Positions 7,466-15,144 of a stretch of DNA of 15,507 nucleotides are shown here, in pieces. The notes under the pieces are model-generated. The model saw only the letters and a list, made by a program, of their open reading frames with translations, did no database searches and had not been told where the DNA came from. Location of the stretch: assembly GCA_009926035.1 (NCBI GenBank), contig RFPQ01000006.1:1-15507 (forward strand), in the 5' to 3' direction. This stretch comes from Betaproteobacteria bacterium. Its GTDB lineage: Bacteria; Pseudomonadota; Gammaproteobacteria; Burkholderiales; Methylophilaceae. Every line of letters starts with the position of its first letter. Position 1 is the stretch's first letter. A program made the translations under genes and the position numbers.

Positions 7466-8227
7466 ACATGGAACGTAAATTCTCTTACTGTAAGACTAAG
7501 CCAAGTTGAAGAGTGGATTAAAAATGCAAAGCCCGATCTTCTTTTGCTTCAAGAAACAAAACAAGAAAATATTAAATTTCCCTATGACTCAATAAAGGCT
7601 CTAGGTTATAACTCCATCCACAATGGACAAAAAACTTATAATGGCGTCGCAATTATAAGTAAATATGAGCTTCTTGATATTCAAAATAATATTCCTGGCC
7701 TGGAAGATGAGCAAAAAAGAATGATTGCAGCAACCATAAATACAAATTATGGGAAGATCAGGGTTGTTTGTATTTATGTTCCTAATGGTCAATCTGTCGA
7801 TTCTGATAAATACCTTTATAAACTTAACTGGTTGAAACATTTCACTTTATGGCTCAAAAATGAAATGCTGTCTCATCCAGATATTGTTATTGCTGGCGAC
7901 TTTAATATTGCACCTCAAGATATAGATTGCCATGACCCAGAAGCTTGGAAGAATAGTGTTCTTGTTAGCAAGAAGGAAAGAGAAGCATTTCAAAAAATTA
8001 TTGATTTAGGATTTTCGGATAGTTTTAGAATCATGAATCCGACTGAGATTCAATATAGCTGGTGGGATTATCGTATGGCTGGCTTCAGAAGAAATCATGG
8101 CATGCGAATTGATCACATACTTACAAATAAAAATCTATTAGATAAGATAAAAATATCTGTTATTGATAAAGAGCCTAGAAAAGCAGACCGCCCATCTGAT
8201 CATACGCCTGTCATCATCGAAATTTAA
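7454..8227 (+). CDS. xth: Exodeoxyribonuclease III (AP endonuclease, XthA family)
   Basis: This enzyme cuts DNA at abasic sites and removes 3' blocking groups in base excision repair. The 257-residue protein has the exonuclease/endonuclease/phosphatase fold with a complete catalytic set: Asn7 (TWNVNS), Glu34 (LLQETK), Tyr108 (IYVPNG), Asp149 and Asn151 (GDFNIAP), Asp220 (MRIDHIL), and Asp249-His250 (RPSDHTP). The start ATG follows the prlC stop after five bases and may sit in the loop of a small hairpin. It is the last gene of the plus-strand run. Its stop codon is separated from the stop codon of the convergent ntrX by one base, and I see no intrinsic terminator. Confidence 0.96.
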   Translation: MKLATWNVNSLTVRLSQVEEWIKNAKPDLLLLQETKQENIKFPYDSIKALGYNSIHNGQKTYNGVAIISKYELLDIQNNIPGLEDEQKRMIAATINTNYGKIRVVCIYVPNGQSVDSDKYLYKLNWLKHFTLWLKNEMLSHPDIVIAGDFNIAPQDIDCHDPEAWKNSVLVSKKEREAFQKIIDLGFSDSFRIMNPTEIQYSWWDYRMAGFRRNHGMRIDHILTNKNLLDKIKISVIDKEPRKADRPSDHTPVIIEI

Positions 8228-8228
8228 T

Positions 8229-9515
8229 TTACTTTACCTTGATTCCAAGCTGTTTTAGCTTTCTGTATAGGTGAGTTCTTTCAACGCCAGACAATTCAGA
8301 AAGTTTCGCCATACTCTGGTCATCTTGATTTAAATGATGTTTGAAATACATTTTTTCAAACTCATCCCTCGCATCTCTTAATGGCTTATTAAAAATATCA
8401 TCAAAACTATGATCTTTATTATCTTTACTCTTTTTAGAAGACTTACTTTTATGATGTAATAAATTAAATTGACTTGAAACGCGCTTAACATCATCTACAG
8501 TAATTTTTTCAAGTAAGCTAGTTTGCATTAAATTAAACACAAAGTTTTCTAGCTCTTCTATATCGCCTATCCAATTCATAGCGCGCATCGCATTTAATGC
8601 AGCAACATCGAAAACCTTATAATCAGATTTATCAGATTTTGCTAAATACATTGTCAAAATAGATGACGCCAGCTCTGGAATATCTTCTTTATGCTCATTA
8701 ATTGAAGGAAGCAATAACGAGCCGGGTAACAATTCATTTAAAATACGCTCATCGAAATCAACTTCATTTGCTTGAACAAGAGACTTTGAAGTAGCACAAA
8801 TAATTCTTACATCATAATTATTAGCCTTACTAATTAGTAAATTTAAACCTTTTTGCTGAGATTTAGTTAAATGGGAAATTTCATTTATAAAGATAGATCC
8901 GCCTCTATGTTGATCTAGAAGATCAGAAGGTGCATTTGAAATGACCTCAAAGTCTTTAACATCAATCCATGGTTGATTTTTTGGATGAATATATTGTGCA
9001 CAAATTTTGGCGCAGCCACCCTGCGGGCCGACGAAAAGAAGCGGTGTCTTTAGAGAGATTATTTTATCAAGTCTTTTTTTAAGATCCTGTATAACCTGGC
9101 TTTTTCCAATATTTAGTAAATTAATTTCTATTTTTGGAAGGTTGTTCGCATGTTTGAGCGCTTCGTTTACAGTTTTTAAAAGCTTCTGAAGTGTAATAGG
9201 CTTTTCAAGAAAATCAAAAGCGCCAATTTTAGTTGCTTCTAAGGCGGTATCAATCGTTCCGTGGCCTGACATCATTACAACTGGACTTACAAGAAATTTC
9301 TCATTGACCCATTCCTTAAGAAGCGTAATGCCATCGCAGTCAGGCATCCATATATCTAATAAAATCAAATCAGGTAATTTATTTTTCTTAAGCTCCCGAG
9401 CCTCAGTAGCATTCTCAGCTACAAAAATTTCAAAACCCTCATCGACAAGAATATCTCTGAGTAATTCTCTTATGCCCAATTCATCATCAACTACCAGTAT
9501 TTTTTTTGCGCTCAT
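8229..9515 (-). CDS. ntrX: NtrX-like response regulator with degenerate AAA+ domain
   Basis: Response regulator partner of the adjacent NtrY kinase, 428 residues. The receiver domain (1-120) is intact: Asp10-Asp11, phospho-acceptor Asp54 (LLDIWMPD), Ser83 and Lys105 (EKP). The middle (about 136-345) aligns with sigma-54 activator ATPases but looks dead. Walker A is GPQGGCAK (163-170) where GESGTGKE is expected, and Walker B is GGSIFINEI (205-213), with Asn for Asp. The GAFTGA loop and surrounding residues are deleted. The arginine-finger segment is FDERILNELL (254-263), and sensor II reads GDIEELEN (317-324) instead of GNVRELEN. A Lys/Ser-rich linker (354-373) leads to an intact Fis-type HTH (SELSGVERTHLYRKLKQLGI, 406-425). 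It should bind DNA but probably cannot activate sigma-54. From memory, other betaproteobacterial NtrX proteins such as Neisseria's are similar. The start lies two bases after the ntrY stop. Confidence 0.88.
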   Translation of the reverse strand: MSAKKILVVDDELGIRELLRDILVDEGFEIFVAENATEARELKKNKLPDLILLDIWMPDCDGITLLKEWVNEKFLVSPVVMMSGHGTIDTALEATKIGAFDFLEKPITLQKLLKTVNEALKHANNLPKIEINLLNIGKSQVIQDLKKRLDKIISLKTPLLFVGPQGGCAKICAQYIHPKNQPWIDVKDFEVISNAPSDLLDQHRGGSIFINEISHLTKSQQKGLNLLISKANNYDVRIICATSKSLVQANEVDFDERILNELLPGSLLLPSINEHKEDIPELASSILTMYLAKSDKSDYKVFDVAALNAMRAMNWIGDIEELENFVFNLMQTSLLEKITVDDVKRVSSQFNLLHHKSKSSKKSKDNKDHSFDDIFNKPLRDARDEFEKMYFKHHLNQDDQSMAKLSELSGVERTHLYRKLKQLGIKVK

Positions 9516-9517
9516 GA

Positions 9518-11653
9518 TTATTTGCTTTTATTTATGGGTAGCTGAATGTTAATAACGGCACCGCCACTTTTTATATTTTCGATAGTGATGACACCATCAT
9601 GCTCTTCAATAATTTTTTTTACAATAGCCAAGCCTAATCCTGTTCCGTGCGACTTCGTTGTAACATAGGGCTCAAATGCTTTTTTTAAAATATCAATTGA
9701 AAATCCTGGGCCATTATCCTCAATAGATAACGCAATATAATTTTTTAGCTTATTTGTATTAATTTGAATAGTTGGTTTTTTTGTAATGTTTGTCATAGCA
9801 TCTTGAGCATTTTGAATGAGATTGATAAGCACTTGTCTCATCATATTTATATCTACTTTTATATCAGGTAAATCTTTTGCGAGCTTTGTTGATATTTTAA
9901 TTCCTGAATTTTCGAATAAATGACATATTTCTTTAATAAATTTATTTATGTCCGTTAACTCCAGATTCAATTTAGGTGCACGCGCATATTCACTAAATTC
10001 ATTCACCATAGTTTTCATCGCATCGACCTGATTTACAATGGTTGCAACAGCTTTATTTAGAACATCTGTGTCGTCTTTATTTAACTTAGCCTCTAATTTA
10101 TGCTTAATTCTTTCTGCTGAAAGCTGAATAGGTGTAAGTGGATTTTTAATTTCATGAGCAAGTCTTCTTGCTACTTCTGACCATGCTGCGTCTCTTTGAG
10201 CCTGAATCATCATAGTAATATCATCTATCATTAAAACATAGTTATTAATTTTATTTTGAGGTAATGGAGTAATTTGAAGCAATAGGACTTGGTTGCTTTT
10301 CTCATATTTAATTTCAAATTGCTTTATGATCTCCGCTTGTTTTTGCTTGCCAGGGGCATTAATCTCTTCTTTGATGCTTACAACAAAATCTTTTAAATAT
10401 TTATTCTTTGTATAAATTGAAGTTAGCAATTTATCTTTATTTTTTGATAGATCAACATGCAATATTTTAGATGCAGCAATATTGAATGATTTAATCTCCA
10501 TAGCATCATTGATAACGATCACACCTGAAGATAAATGAGCTAATACTGTTTCAAGATATGATCTAGCAGATTCAAGTCTTATTTGATTATTTTCTGATGT
10601 TTGGGTGGCATGGTCTAGCTGCCTTGTCATGCTGTTAAATGATCTCACTAAAACACCTAATTCATCCTTACCTTTTTCAGGCAGCATCGTCTTAAAATTA
10701 CCTTTTGCAATTTTTTTTGTACCGTCTGCAAGCAAAGCAAGTGGTTCCGATAATTTTCTGCTAAGTAAAAATCCAATAGCTACAGCAGTTAATATCGCAA
10801 GCATAAGTACTAGTGTTAGGGTTATTGAAAAAATTACTTTTAAAGAATCTCGACTATAGGAAAGTTTTTGGTAATCTTGGAATACTGCTTGTACTGATTC
10901 AGCTACTGTTGATAGTGAGTCTGGGACAGGCTGCAAAATTTGCAAGATTAATCTCTCATTAGAAACCGCTGTTCCATCAATCGGGGCCAACACACGCAAA
11001 TAAAGGCCTTTATTTGTAATCGGTTCTATTTTTCCGTATATTTTATTGTCTGCTTGTTTTAATTGAATTAAGGTTGGCAATGCAGGTAAAAATGATTCTG
11101 GATCATTACTAGATACAGCAATAATTTTTCCTTGGTCAGAAATGATTGTGGCATCTTGTACACCAGATTTTTCTCTAAGATCACTCAGTGCACCATATTG
11201 TGATGTTGTAGGCATCGAGGATAGCGTAAGCGCCATGCGCTCAGCCTTTAATTCTAAGTCGGTCAACATAATATCTAATGCTTTTTGACCTAACTTTAAA
11301 CCTCCATCTAAAGCTGATTCAACTTTAACGTTAAACCACGATTCGATTGAACGTGTCAGAAAATTTACAGAAACTAAATATACAATTAAACCTGGTATAA
11401 CTGCCATGAGCGAAAAGGAAATAACAAGGCGCATAGACAAACGACTGCCTATTACGTCTTTTTTGATATTTCCGAATAGTTTCTTAATCTGATTTGCAAT
11501 GATTGCAATCAGGCTCAAAATAAAGAAAATGCTTAATACAAGTACAATAGTGTAAGAGTTTCCTGAAATAAACTCTGAGCTTGAACTTGCTTTTGATAAA
11601 AGAAATAAAAGGACTGAACCGATTAAGCTAGCAATGGCTATTAAATATCTCAT
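9518..11653 (-). CDS. ntrY: NtrY-like membrane sensor histidine kinase
   Basis: Sensor kinase that phosphorylates NtrX; the family is linked to nitrogen and redox responses. At 711 residues it has normal NtrY length. Four hydrophobic segments are visible at about 3-20, 36-56, 76-96 and 273-298, with an extracytoplasmic region between the last two. A HAMP domain follows (about 298-350, with PLALLADGTKKIAKGNF), then a PAS-like domain (about 362-480), the H-box RRLAHEIKNPLTPIQLSAER (496-515, His500), and the ATPase domain. The ATPase domain has N-box NLIQNAQDAM (611-620), G1 DNGPG (646-650), F-box FEPYVTTK (660-667) and G2 GTGLGL (670-675). All catalytic motifs are intact, unlike the ATPase domain of its partner. 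Its ATG overlaps the stop of the upstream DUF4390 gene (ATGA), so the two are translationally coupled. Confidence 0.94.
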   Translation of the reverse strand: MRYLIAIASLIGSVLLFLLSKASSSSEFISGNSYTIVLVLSIFFILSLIAIIANQIKKLFGNIKKDVIGSRLSMRLVISFSLMAVIPGLIVYLVSVNFLTRSIESWFNVKVESALDGGLKLGQKALDIMLTDLELKAERMALTLSSMPTTSQYGALSDLREKSGVQDATIISDQGKIIAVSSNDPESFLPALPTLIQLKQADNKIYGKIEPITNKGLYLRVLAPIDGTAVSNERLILQILQPVPDSLSTVAESVQAVFQDYQKLSYSRDSLKVIFSITLTLVLMLAILTAVAIGFLLSRKLSEPLALLADGTKKIAKGNFKTMLPEKGKDELGVLVRSFNSMTRQLDHATQTSENNQIRLESARSYLETVLAHLSSGVIVINDAMEIKSFNIAASKILHVDLSKNKDKLLTSIYTKNKYLKDFVVSIKEEINAPGKQKQAEIIKQFEIKYEKSNQVLLLQITPLPQNKINNYVLMIDDITMMIQAQRDAAWSEVARRLAHEIKNPLTPIQLSAERIKHKLEAKLNKDDTDVLNKAVATIVNQVDAMKTMVNEFSEYARAPKLNLELTDINKFIKEICHLFENSGIKISTKLAKDLPDIKVDINMMRQVLINLIQNAQDAMTNITKKPTIQINTNKLKNYIALSIEDNGPGFSIDILKKAFEPYVTTKSHGTGLGLAIVKKIIEEHDGVITIENIKSGGAVINIQLPINKSK

Positions 11654-12228
11654 TTATTATTTACAAAAGTCCACTGAAATTGTTTAGAAACTAATTGCCA
11701 TTCTTGATTACTTGTTATATCAACTTGTAATTGTTTTGGTAATTTGGTTTGATCTAACTTCACTTGAAGATAGGCTAAATATTTATCAGTATCATCAATT
11801 TGAGATTTATCAAAAATACGCCAATTTTTTATTTTTTTTAGTTCATTTTTTGCTTGAGTTAAATTATCAAACGCAACAAGGCGATTTTCTGATTCTGCTA
11901 GAATGAATTGCTTAGATAACGCATGGTAACTCAATACTATTTCTTTTGTTTTTTTAGCAATATCTTCATCAAACCAATATTTTCTAGGTTTTTTTAATTC
12001 AAATTCAATAACAAAATTAATCGGGATACCTTTTCTAATTGCTTCATCCAAGTCGTCATTGAAAGATAATTCAAGATCAGCGTTTAAAAAATATGCTTCA
12101 AATTGATTATTAATTTCGGCAGTTTTAATAATCAAACTATTATCAGCCGCAATAATGGACGAAGAAAAAAACAAGCTCATCAATAGAGCAAAAAAGATAT
12201 TTAGTTTAATTTTTTTCAAATAATGCAT
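11650..12228 (-). CDS. Exported DUF4390 family protein
   Basis: Protein of unknown function in the DUF4390 family, which in betaproteobacteria lies between rsmB and ntrY. I prefer the ATG at 12228 (192 residues) over the first in-frame ATG at 12252 (200 residues). The later start has GGA about ten bases upstream, and it gives a clean signal peptide: MHYLKKIK, then a hydrophobic stretch LNIFFALLMSLFFSSSIIA, then a likely cleavage near AADN. The mature part contains the family-like stretches GIPINFVIEFEL and PRKYWFDEDI and ends EWQLVSKQFQWTF. No enzymatic motif is visible, and the predicted place is the periplasm or outer face of the inner membrane. It overlaps the 3' end of rsmB by 23 bp and the start of ntrY by 4 bp. 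A role in NtrY signalling is possible but only suggested by position. Confidence 0.8.
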   Translation of the reverse strand: MHYLKKIKLNIFFALLMSLFFSSSIIAADNSLIIKTAEINNQFEAYFLNADLELSFNDDLDEAIRKGIPINFVIEFELKKPRKYWFDEDIAKKTKEIVLSYHALSKQFILAESENRLVAFDNLTQAKNELKKIKNWRIFDKSQIDDTDKYLAYLQVKLDQTKLPKQLQVDITSNQEWQLVSKQFQWTFVNNK

Positions 12229-13486
12229 AATAAAATCCATCATGATTTTCATTCGGTATTAATTGATTTTCATATTTGCTATATTTCGAGTCGACTGACC
12301 ATTTTACTTCTTTTGCATCACTATGTTCTTTAATAAAATTATCAATAACCCTCTGATTTTCATCAGGAAAGATAGAGCATGTTGCGTAAAGTAATTTACC
12401 ACCCTTTTTTAATAACTGCCACATGGCTTGCAACATGATCTTTTGTTGTTTAGCAAACATATCAATATCACGAGGTCTTCTTAACCACTTAATATCTACA
12501 TGACGCCTAACGACACCTGATGCTGAGCATGGAGCATCTAACAAGATGCGATCATATAATTTTTTATTCCACCAAGAATTAATTGCAGTTAAATCTGCAC
12601 ATTTTAAATGGGCATGAAGTTGTAATCTCTCTAAATTTTCTTTTACTTTATATAAACGCTCTTTTTCTTGATCAATAGATACCAGCTCAATGTCAGCAAT
12701 TTCTAACATATGCCCAGTTTTACCTCCAGGTGCGCTACAAGCATCCAAACAAATTTGACCATCTTTAAGATCTAAAAGATTTGCAGCAAGTTGCGCCCCA
12801 AAATCTTGAACAGATACTTCACCAGCTATAAATCCAGGTATTTTCTCTACAGGAATAGGCTGGGTAAGCTCTACTGCAATATCTCCTAAAACTCGATAAT
12901 CAATCGATTCGGATTTAAGTTTTTCCTCGTATTGCTTAAGATTGATCTTTCTTATATTAATTCTTAAAGTTAATGGTGGATGCTTATTTCCATTCAATAA
13001 TATGCTCTCCCAATCTTTACTATATTGCTCCTTAATAAGCTTAATCCACCATAAAGGATATGAATGAAAAGCCTCTTCATCATTTTTTAGTTCTGATTTT
13101 AAATCTTCCTTTTGACGAATAAAATTTCTCAATACCGCATTTACAAAAGAACCTGCCCAAGATTTATTAATATATTTTGCAGCCTCTACAGCCTCATTCA
13201 CTACCGTAAAATCTGTAGATTGATCATGATTTAATTGAAACAAAGCTACACAAAGTAAGGCTTCAATTTTTTTATTTGTTATCTTTTTATTAATGAGCTT
13301 TCGAATAAAAAATTGATTCTCGCCCAAAAAACGAATAGCGCCATATGCCAAGAAAATCGCAACAGATTTTTGCTGGGGTGTAATGTGAGGATGATGATCG
13401 AAATGTCTTTCAAAGACATGATTTAAATTATGTCCTTTTATAACTTCAGACACACAATCGGCTGCAATAAGTTGAGAGTAGTGCAA
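12206..13486 (-). CDS. rsmB: 16S rRNA (cytosine-967-C5)-methyltransferase RsmB
   Basis: RsmB methylates C967 of 16S rRNA with S-adenosylmethionine. The 426-residue length matches the E. coli protein (429). An N-terminal NusB-like RNA-binding domain covers about residues 1-130 and the methyltransferase domain the rest. The SAM motif is LDACSAPGGKTGHMLE (247-262), and the two catalytic cysteines are Cys320 (DAPCSASG) and Cys370 (YATCSIFPDEN, the nucleophile). The start is TTG at 13486. An in-frame stop lies only a few codons upstream and no ATG exists in the conserved N-terminal region, so a TTG start (or a very rare ATT one codon earlier) is forced. It follows the fmt stop after five bases with no Shine-Dalgarno, and its 3' end overlaps the DUF4390 gene. 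Confidence 0.94.
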   Translation of the reverse strand: MHYSQLIAADCVSEVIKGHNLNHVFERHFDHHPHITPQQKSVAIFLAYGAIRFLGENQFFIRKLINKKITNKKIEALLCVALFQLNHDQSTDFTVVNEAVEAAKYINKSWAGSFVNAVLRNFIRQKEDLKSELKNDEEAFHSYPLWWIKLIKEQYSKDWESILLNGNKHPPLTLRINIRKINLKQYEEKLKSESIDYRVLGDIAVELTQPIPVEKIPGFIAGEVSVQDFGAQLAANLLDLKDGQICLDACSAPGGKTGHMLEIADIELVSIDQEKERLYKVKENLERLQLHAHLKCADLTAINSWWNKKLYDRILLDAPCSASGVVRRHVDIKWLRRPRDIDMFAKQQKIMLQAMWQLLKKGGKLLYATCSIFPDENQRVIDNFIKEHSDAKEVKWSVDSKYSKYENQLIPNENHDGFYYALFEKN

Positions 13487-13491
13487 AATAG

Positions 13492-14436
13492 TTACGACTT
13501 AAAGACGTCTCCCAAAATAGGTCGATGTCCTAAAATAAATTCCTTAGATTTTAGTCTTTTACCCCCTGGCATTTGAAGCTCTTTAATTAACAAAACCCCT
13601 TCGCCACATTTCACATGAATAAATTCATCTAATTTAATAATTTCTCCCACCCTAGAATTGTTATCATCACTTTCACCAATCTCAGCATCCCAAAGTTTAC
13701 AAACTGCCTCGCGATATTCTGTTTGTGCGACTGGAAATGAATTAAATGCCTTTATTTTTCGAAGAATAACTAAAGCAGTATCGTGCCAATCAATTTTCGA
13801 TTCTTCTTTAGTCACTTTTTCAGCATAAGTCACACTTGCTTCATCCTGAGGTGTCGATTGAAGTTCACCTTTTATCCTCAGCTCCTCCATCACTTCAACC
13901 ATTAAATGCGCACCTAATTCTGCAAGCGTTTTTGTTAATTGTTCAGTTGTATCTTTTTCGCTGATTTGAATTTTAGTTTTTTTAATCATGTCACCTGCGT
14001 CTAGTTTTTGGACGACGCGCATGATGGTGACCCCTGTTACTTTGTCTCCACTCAAAATTGCACGGTGAATAGGCGCGGCACCTCGCCATCTTGGTAAAAG
14101 TGACGCATGTATATTAAAACAACCTAGCGAGGGAAGATCCAGAATGGCTTGAGGAATTATGAGCCCGTAAGCCGCTACAATCATCACATTAAAATCAATG
14201 GCAGTTAATGTTTCGTGAGACTCTTTACTTTTCAATTCTGAAGGCTGATAAACGGGAATGCCTAATGCATTAGCTTTCAATTTAATGGCGCTTGGATGAA
14301 GCTTTAAACCTCGACCCGATGGTCTATCTGGCTGAGTTAATACGCCTACAATCTCATAACCTTTATCATAAAGAGCCTGCAAGGCTGGTATAGCAAAATC
14401 TGGAGTGCCAGCAAAAATGATTTTTAAAGAATTCAC
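13492..14436 (-). CDS. fmt: Methionyl-tRNA formyltransferase
   Basis: Fmt transfers a formyl group from 10-formyltetrahydrofolate to Met-tRNA(fMet), making the bacterial initiator tRNA. The 314-residue length is standard. The N-terminal Rossmann domain begins LKIIFAGTPDFAIPAL. The folate-binding and catalytic region reads GCFNIHASLLPRWRGAAPIH (105-124), with Asn108, His110 and Asp146 (QKLDAGDM) in the expected spacing. The C-terminal tRNA-binding domain follows from about residue 205. The start codon is GTG at 14436, 18 bp after the def stop, with no strong Shine-Dalgarno. It is paired with def, whose product removes the formyl group after synthesis. Confidence 0.97.
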   Translation of the reverse strand: MNSLKIIFAGTPDFAIPALQALYDKGYEIVGVLTQPDRPSGRGLKLHPSAIKLKANALGIPVYQPSELKSKESHETLTAIDFNVMIVAAYGLIIPQAILDLPSLGCFNIHASLLPRWRGAAPIHRAILSGDKVTGVTIMRVVQKLDAGDMIKKTKIQISEKDTTEQLTKTLAELGAHLMVEVMEELRIKGELQSTPQDEASVTYAEKVTKEESKIDWHDTALVILRKIKAFNSFPVAQTEYREAVCKLWDAEIGESDDNNSRVGEIIKLDEFIHVKCGEGVLLIKELQMPGGKRLKSKEFILGHRPILGDVFKS

Positions 14437-14454
14437 GATATAGAGTCGCTTAAT

Positions 14455-14967
14455 TTAAGTATTAACTAAATTCTCTTTAGCGCGTTTTTTCATTTTTGTT
14501 TTGATGCGGTTACGCTTTAGTGGGGAAAGGTATTCTACAAATACTTTTCCCAAAAGATGATCCATTTCGTGCTGAATACAAACGGCTAATAAACCCTCCG
14601 CTTCGAGCTCAAAAGACTTTCCTTCTCGGTCAAGCGCCTCTACCTTAATGCGTTCAGCACGTGTCACCGAGTCAAATACATCAGGGACAGACAAACAACC
14701 TTCTTCATATGCCTGCTGTCCTGATGATTCAATAATCTTAGGATTAATAAAAACCTTTAGGTTGTCTTTTGTTTCGGAAATATCTACCAAAATTAATTGA
14801 ATATGCTGATCAACCTGGGTTGCAGCTAACCCTATACCAGGCGCAGCATACATCGTTTCCGCCATATCATCGATAAGCTTCCTAATTGAGTTATCCACAA
14901 CTTCAATCGGTTTTGCAATGGTGTGCAGTCTCGGGTCAGGATAATTTAATATATTTAAAATCGCCAT
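14455..14967 (-). CDS. def: Peptide deformylase
   Basis: Def is a metal-dependent enzyme removing the N-formyl group from nascent proteins. The 170-residue protein has the three family motifs: GIGLAATQ (44-51), EGCLSVP (89-95) with metal ligand Cys91, and QHEMDHL (132-138) with ligands His133 and His137 and catalytic Glu134. It opens with the usual [14 protein letters not shown]. The basic C-terminal tail ([13 protein letters not shown]) is typical. It is the first gene of the minus-strand run def-fmt-rsmB-DUF4390-ntrY-ntrX. No Shine-Dalgarno is evident before the ATG at 14967, and the 177-bp region upstream is shared with divergent smg. Confidence 0.97.
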   Translation of the reverse strand: MAILNILNYPDPRLHTIAKPIEVVDNSIRKLIDDMAETMYAAPGIGLAATQVDQHIQLILVDISETKDNLKVFINPKIIESSGQQAYEEGCLSVPDVFDSVTRAERIKVEALDREGKSFELEAEGLLAVCIQHEMDHLLGKVFVEYLSPLKRNRIKTKMKKRAKENLVNT

Positions 14968-15007
14968 AAATGTTGATTATTTTATTTATTGCTGATAACT
15001 TATCTAC

Positions 15008-15023
15008 AAGGCCTCAACGCCTT
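15008..15023. other. Small inverted repeat in the def-smg intergenic region
   Basis: AAGGC (15008-15012) and GCCTT (15019-15023) form a perfect five-base stem with a six-base loop. It lies in the probable 5' leader of def. No U-tract follows on either strand, so it is not an intrinsic terminator. It could be a leader hairpin or an operator half-site pair; chance is also possible. Confidence 0.25.
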
Positions 15024-15027
15024 AAAC

Positions 15028-15055
15028 TTGTTAGACATATTAAGAATATTATACT
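15028..15055 (+). promoter_or_regulatory. Candidate sigma-70 promoter for smg
   Basis: TTGTTA (15028-15033, four of six matches to the -35 consensus) and TATACT (15050-15055, five of six to the -10) are spaced by 16 bp. Transcription would start about 80 bases before the smg ATG at 15145. Found by eye in AT-rich DNA, where chance matches are common. Confidence 0.4.
15048..15053 (-). promoter_or_regulatory. Candidate -10 element for the def operon
   Basis: On the minus strand these bases read TATAAT, a perfect -10 hexamer. It lies about 80 bases before the def ATG and overlaps the candidate smg -10 on the other strand. I see no convincing -35 at 16-18 bp. It is the best candidate to drive def-fmt-rsmB-DUF4390-ntrY-ntrX. 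Confidence 0.35.
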
Positions 15056-15132
15056 TTGCTAATAGCTCAATTACCTGACTCAAATTCATTTAGCTTTCAC
15101 TTTCTTCTAAGTCATTTTTCATTCACTATCGT

Positions 15133-15139
15133 AAAGGAA
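15133..15139 (+). promoter_or_regulatory. Shine-Dalgarno site of smg
   Basis: AAAGGAA ends five bases before the ATG at 15145, a strong ribosome binding site that fixes the start of smg. Confidence 0.75.
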
Positions 15140-15144
15140 TCTTT

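Noticed and set aside
8247..8261. AAGCT-GTTTT-AGCTT small inverted repeat near the xth/ntrX junction as a bidirectional terminator
   Set aside because: The stem is only five A/T-rich base pairs, lies within the ntrX HTH codons, and has no U-tract on either side.
12229..12252. Upstream ATG at 12252 as the start of the DUF4390 gene
   Set aside because: It adds eight residues before a well-formed signal peptide and lacks a good Shine-Dalgarno; the ATG at 12228 has GGA at suitable spacing.
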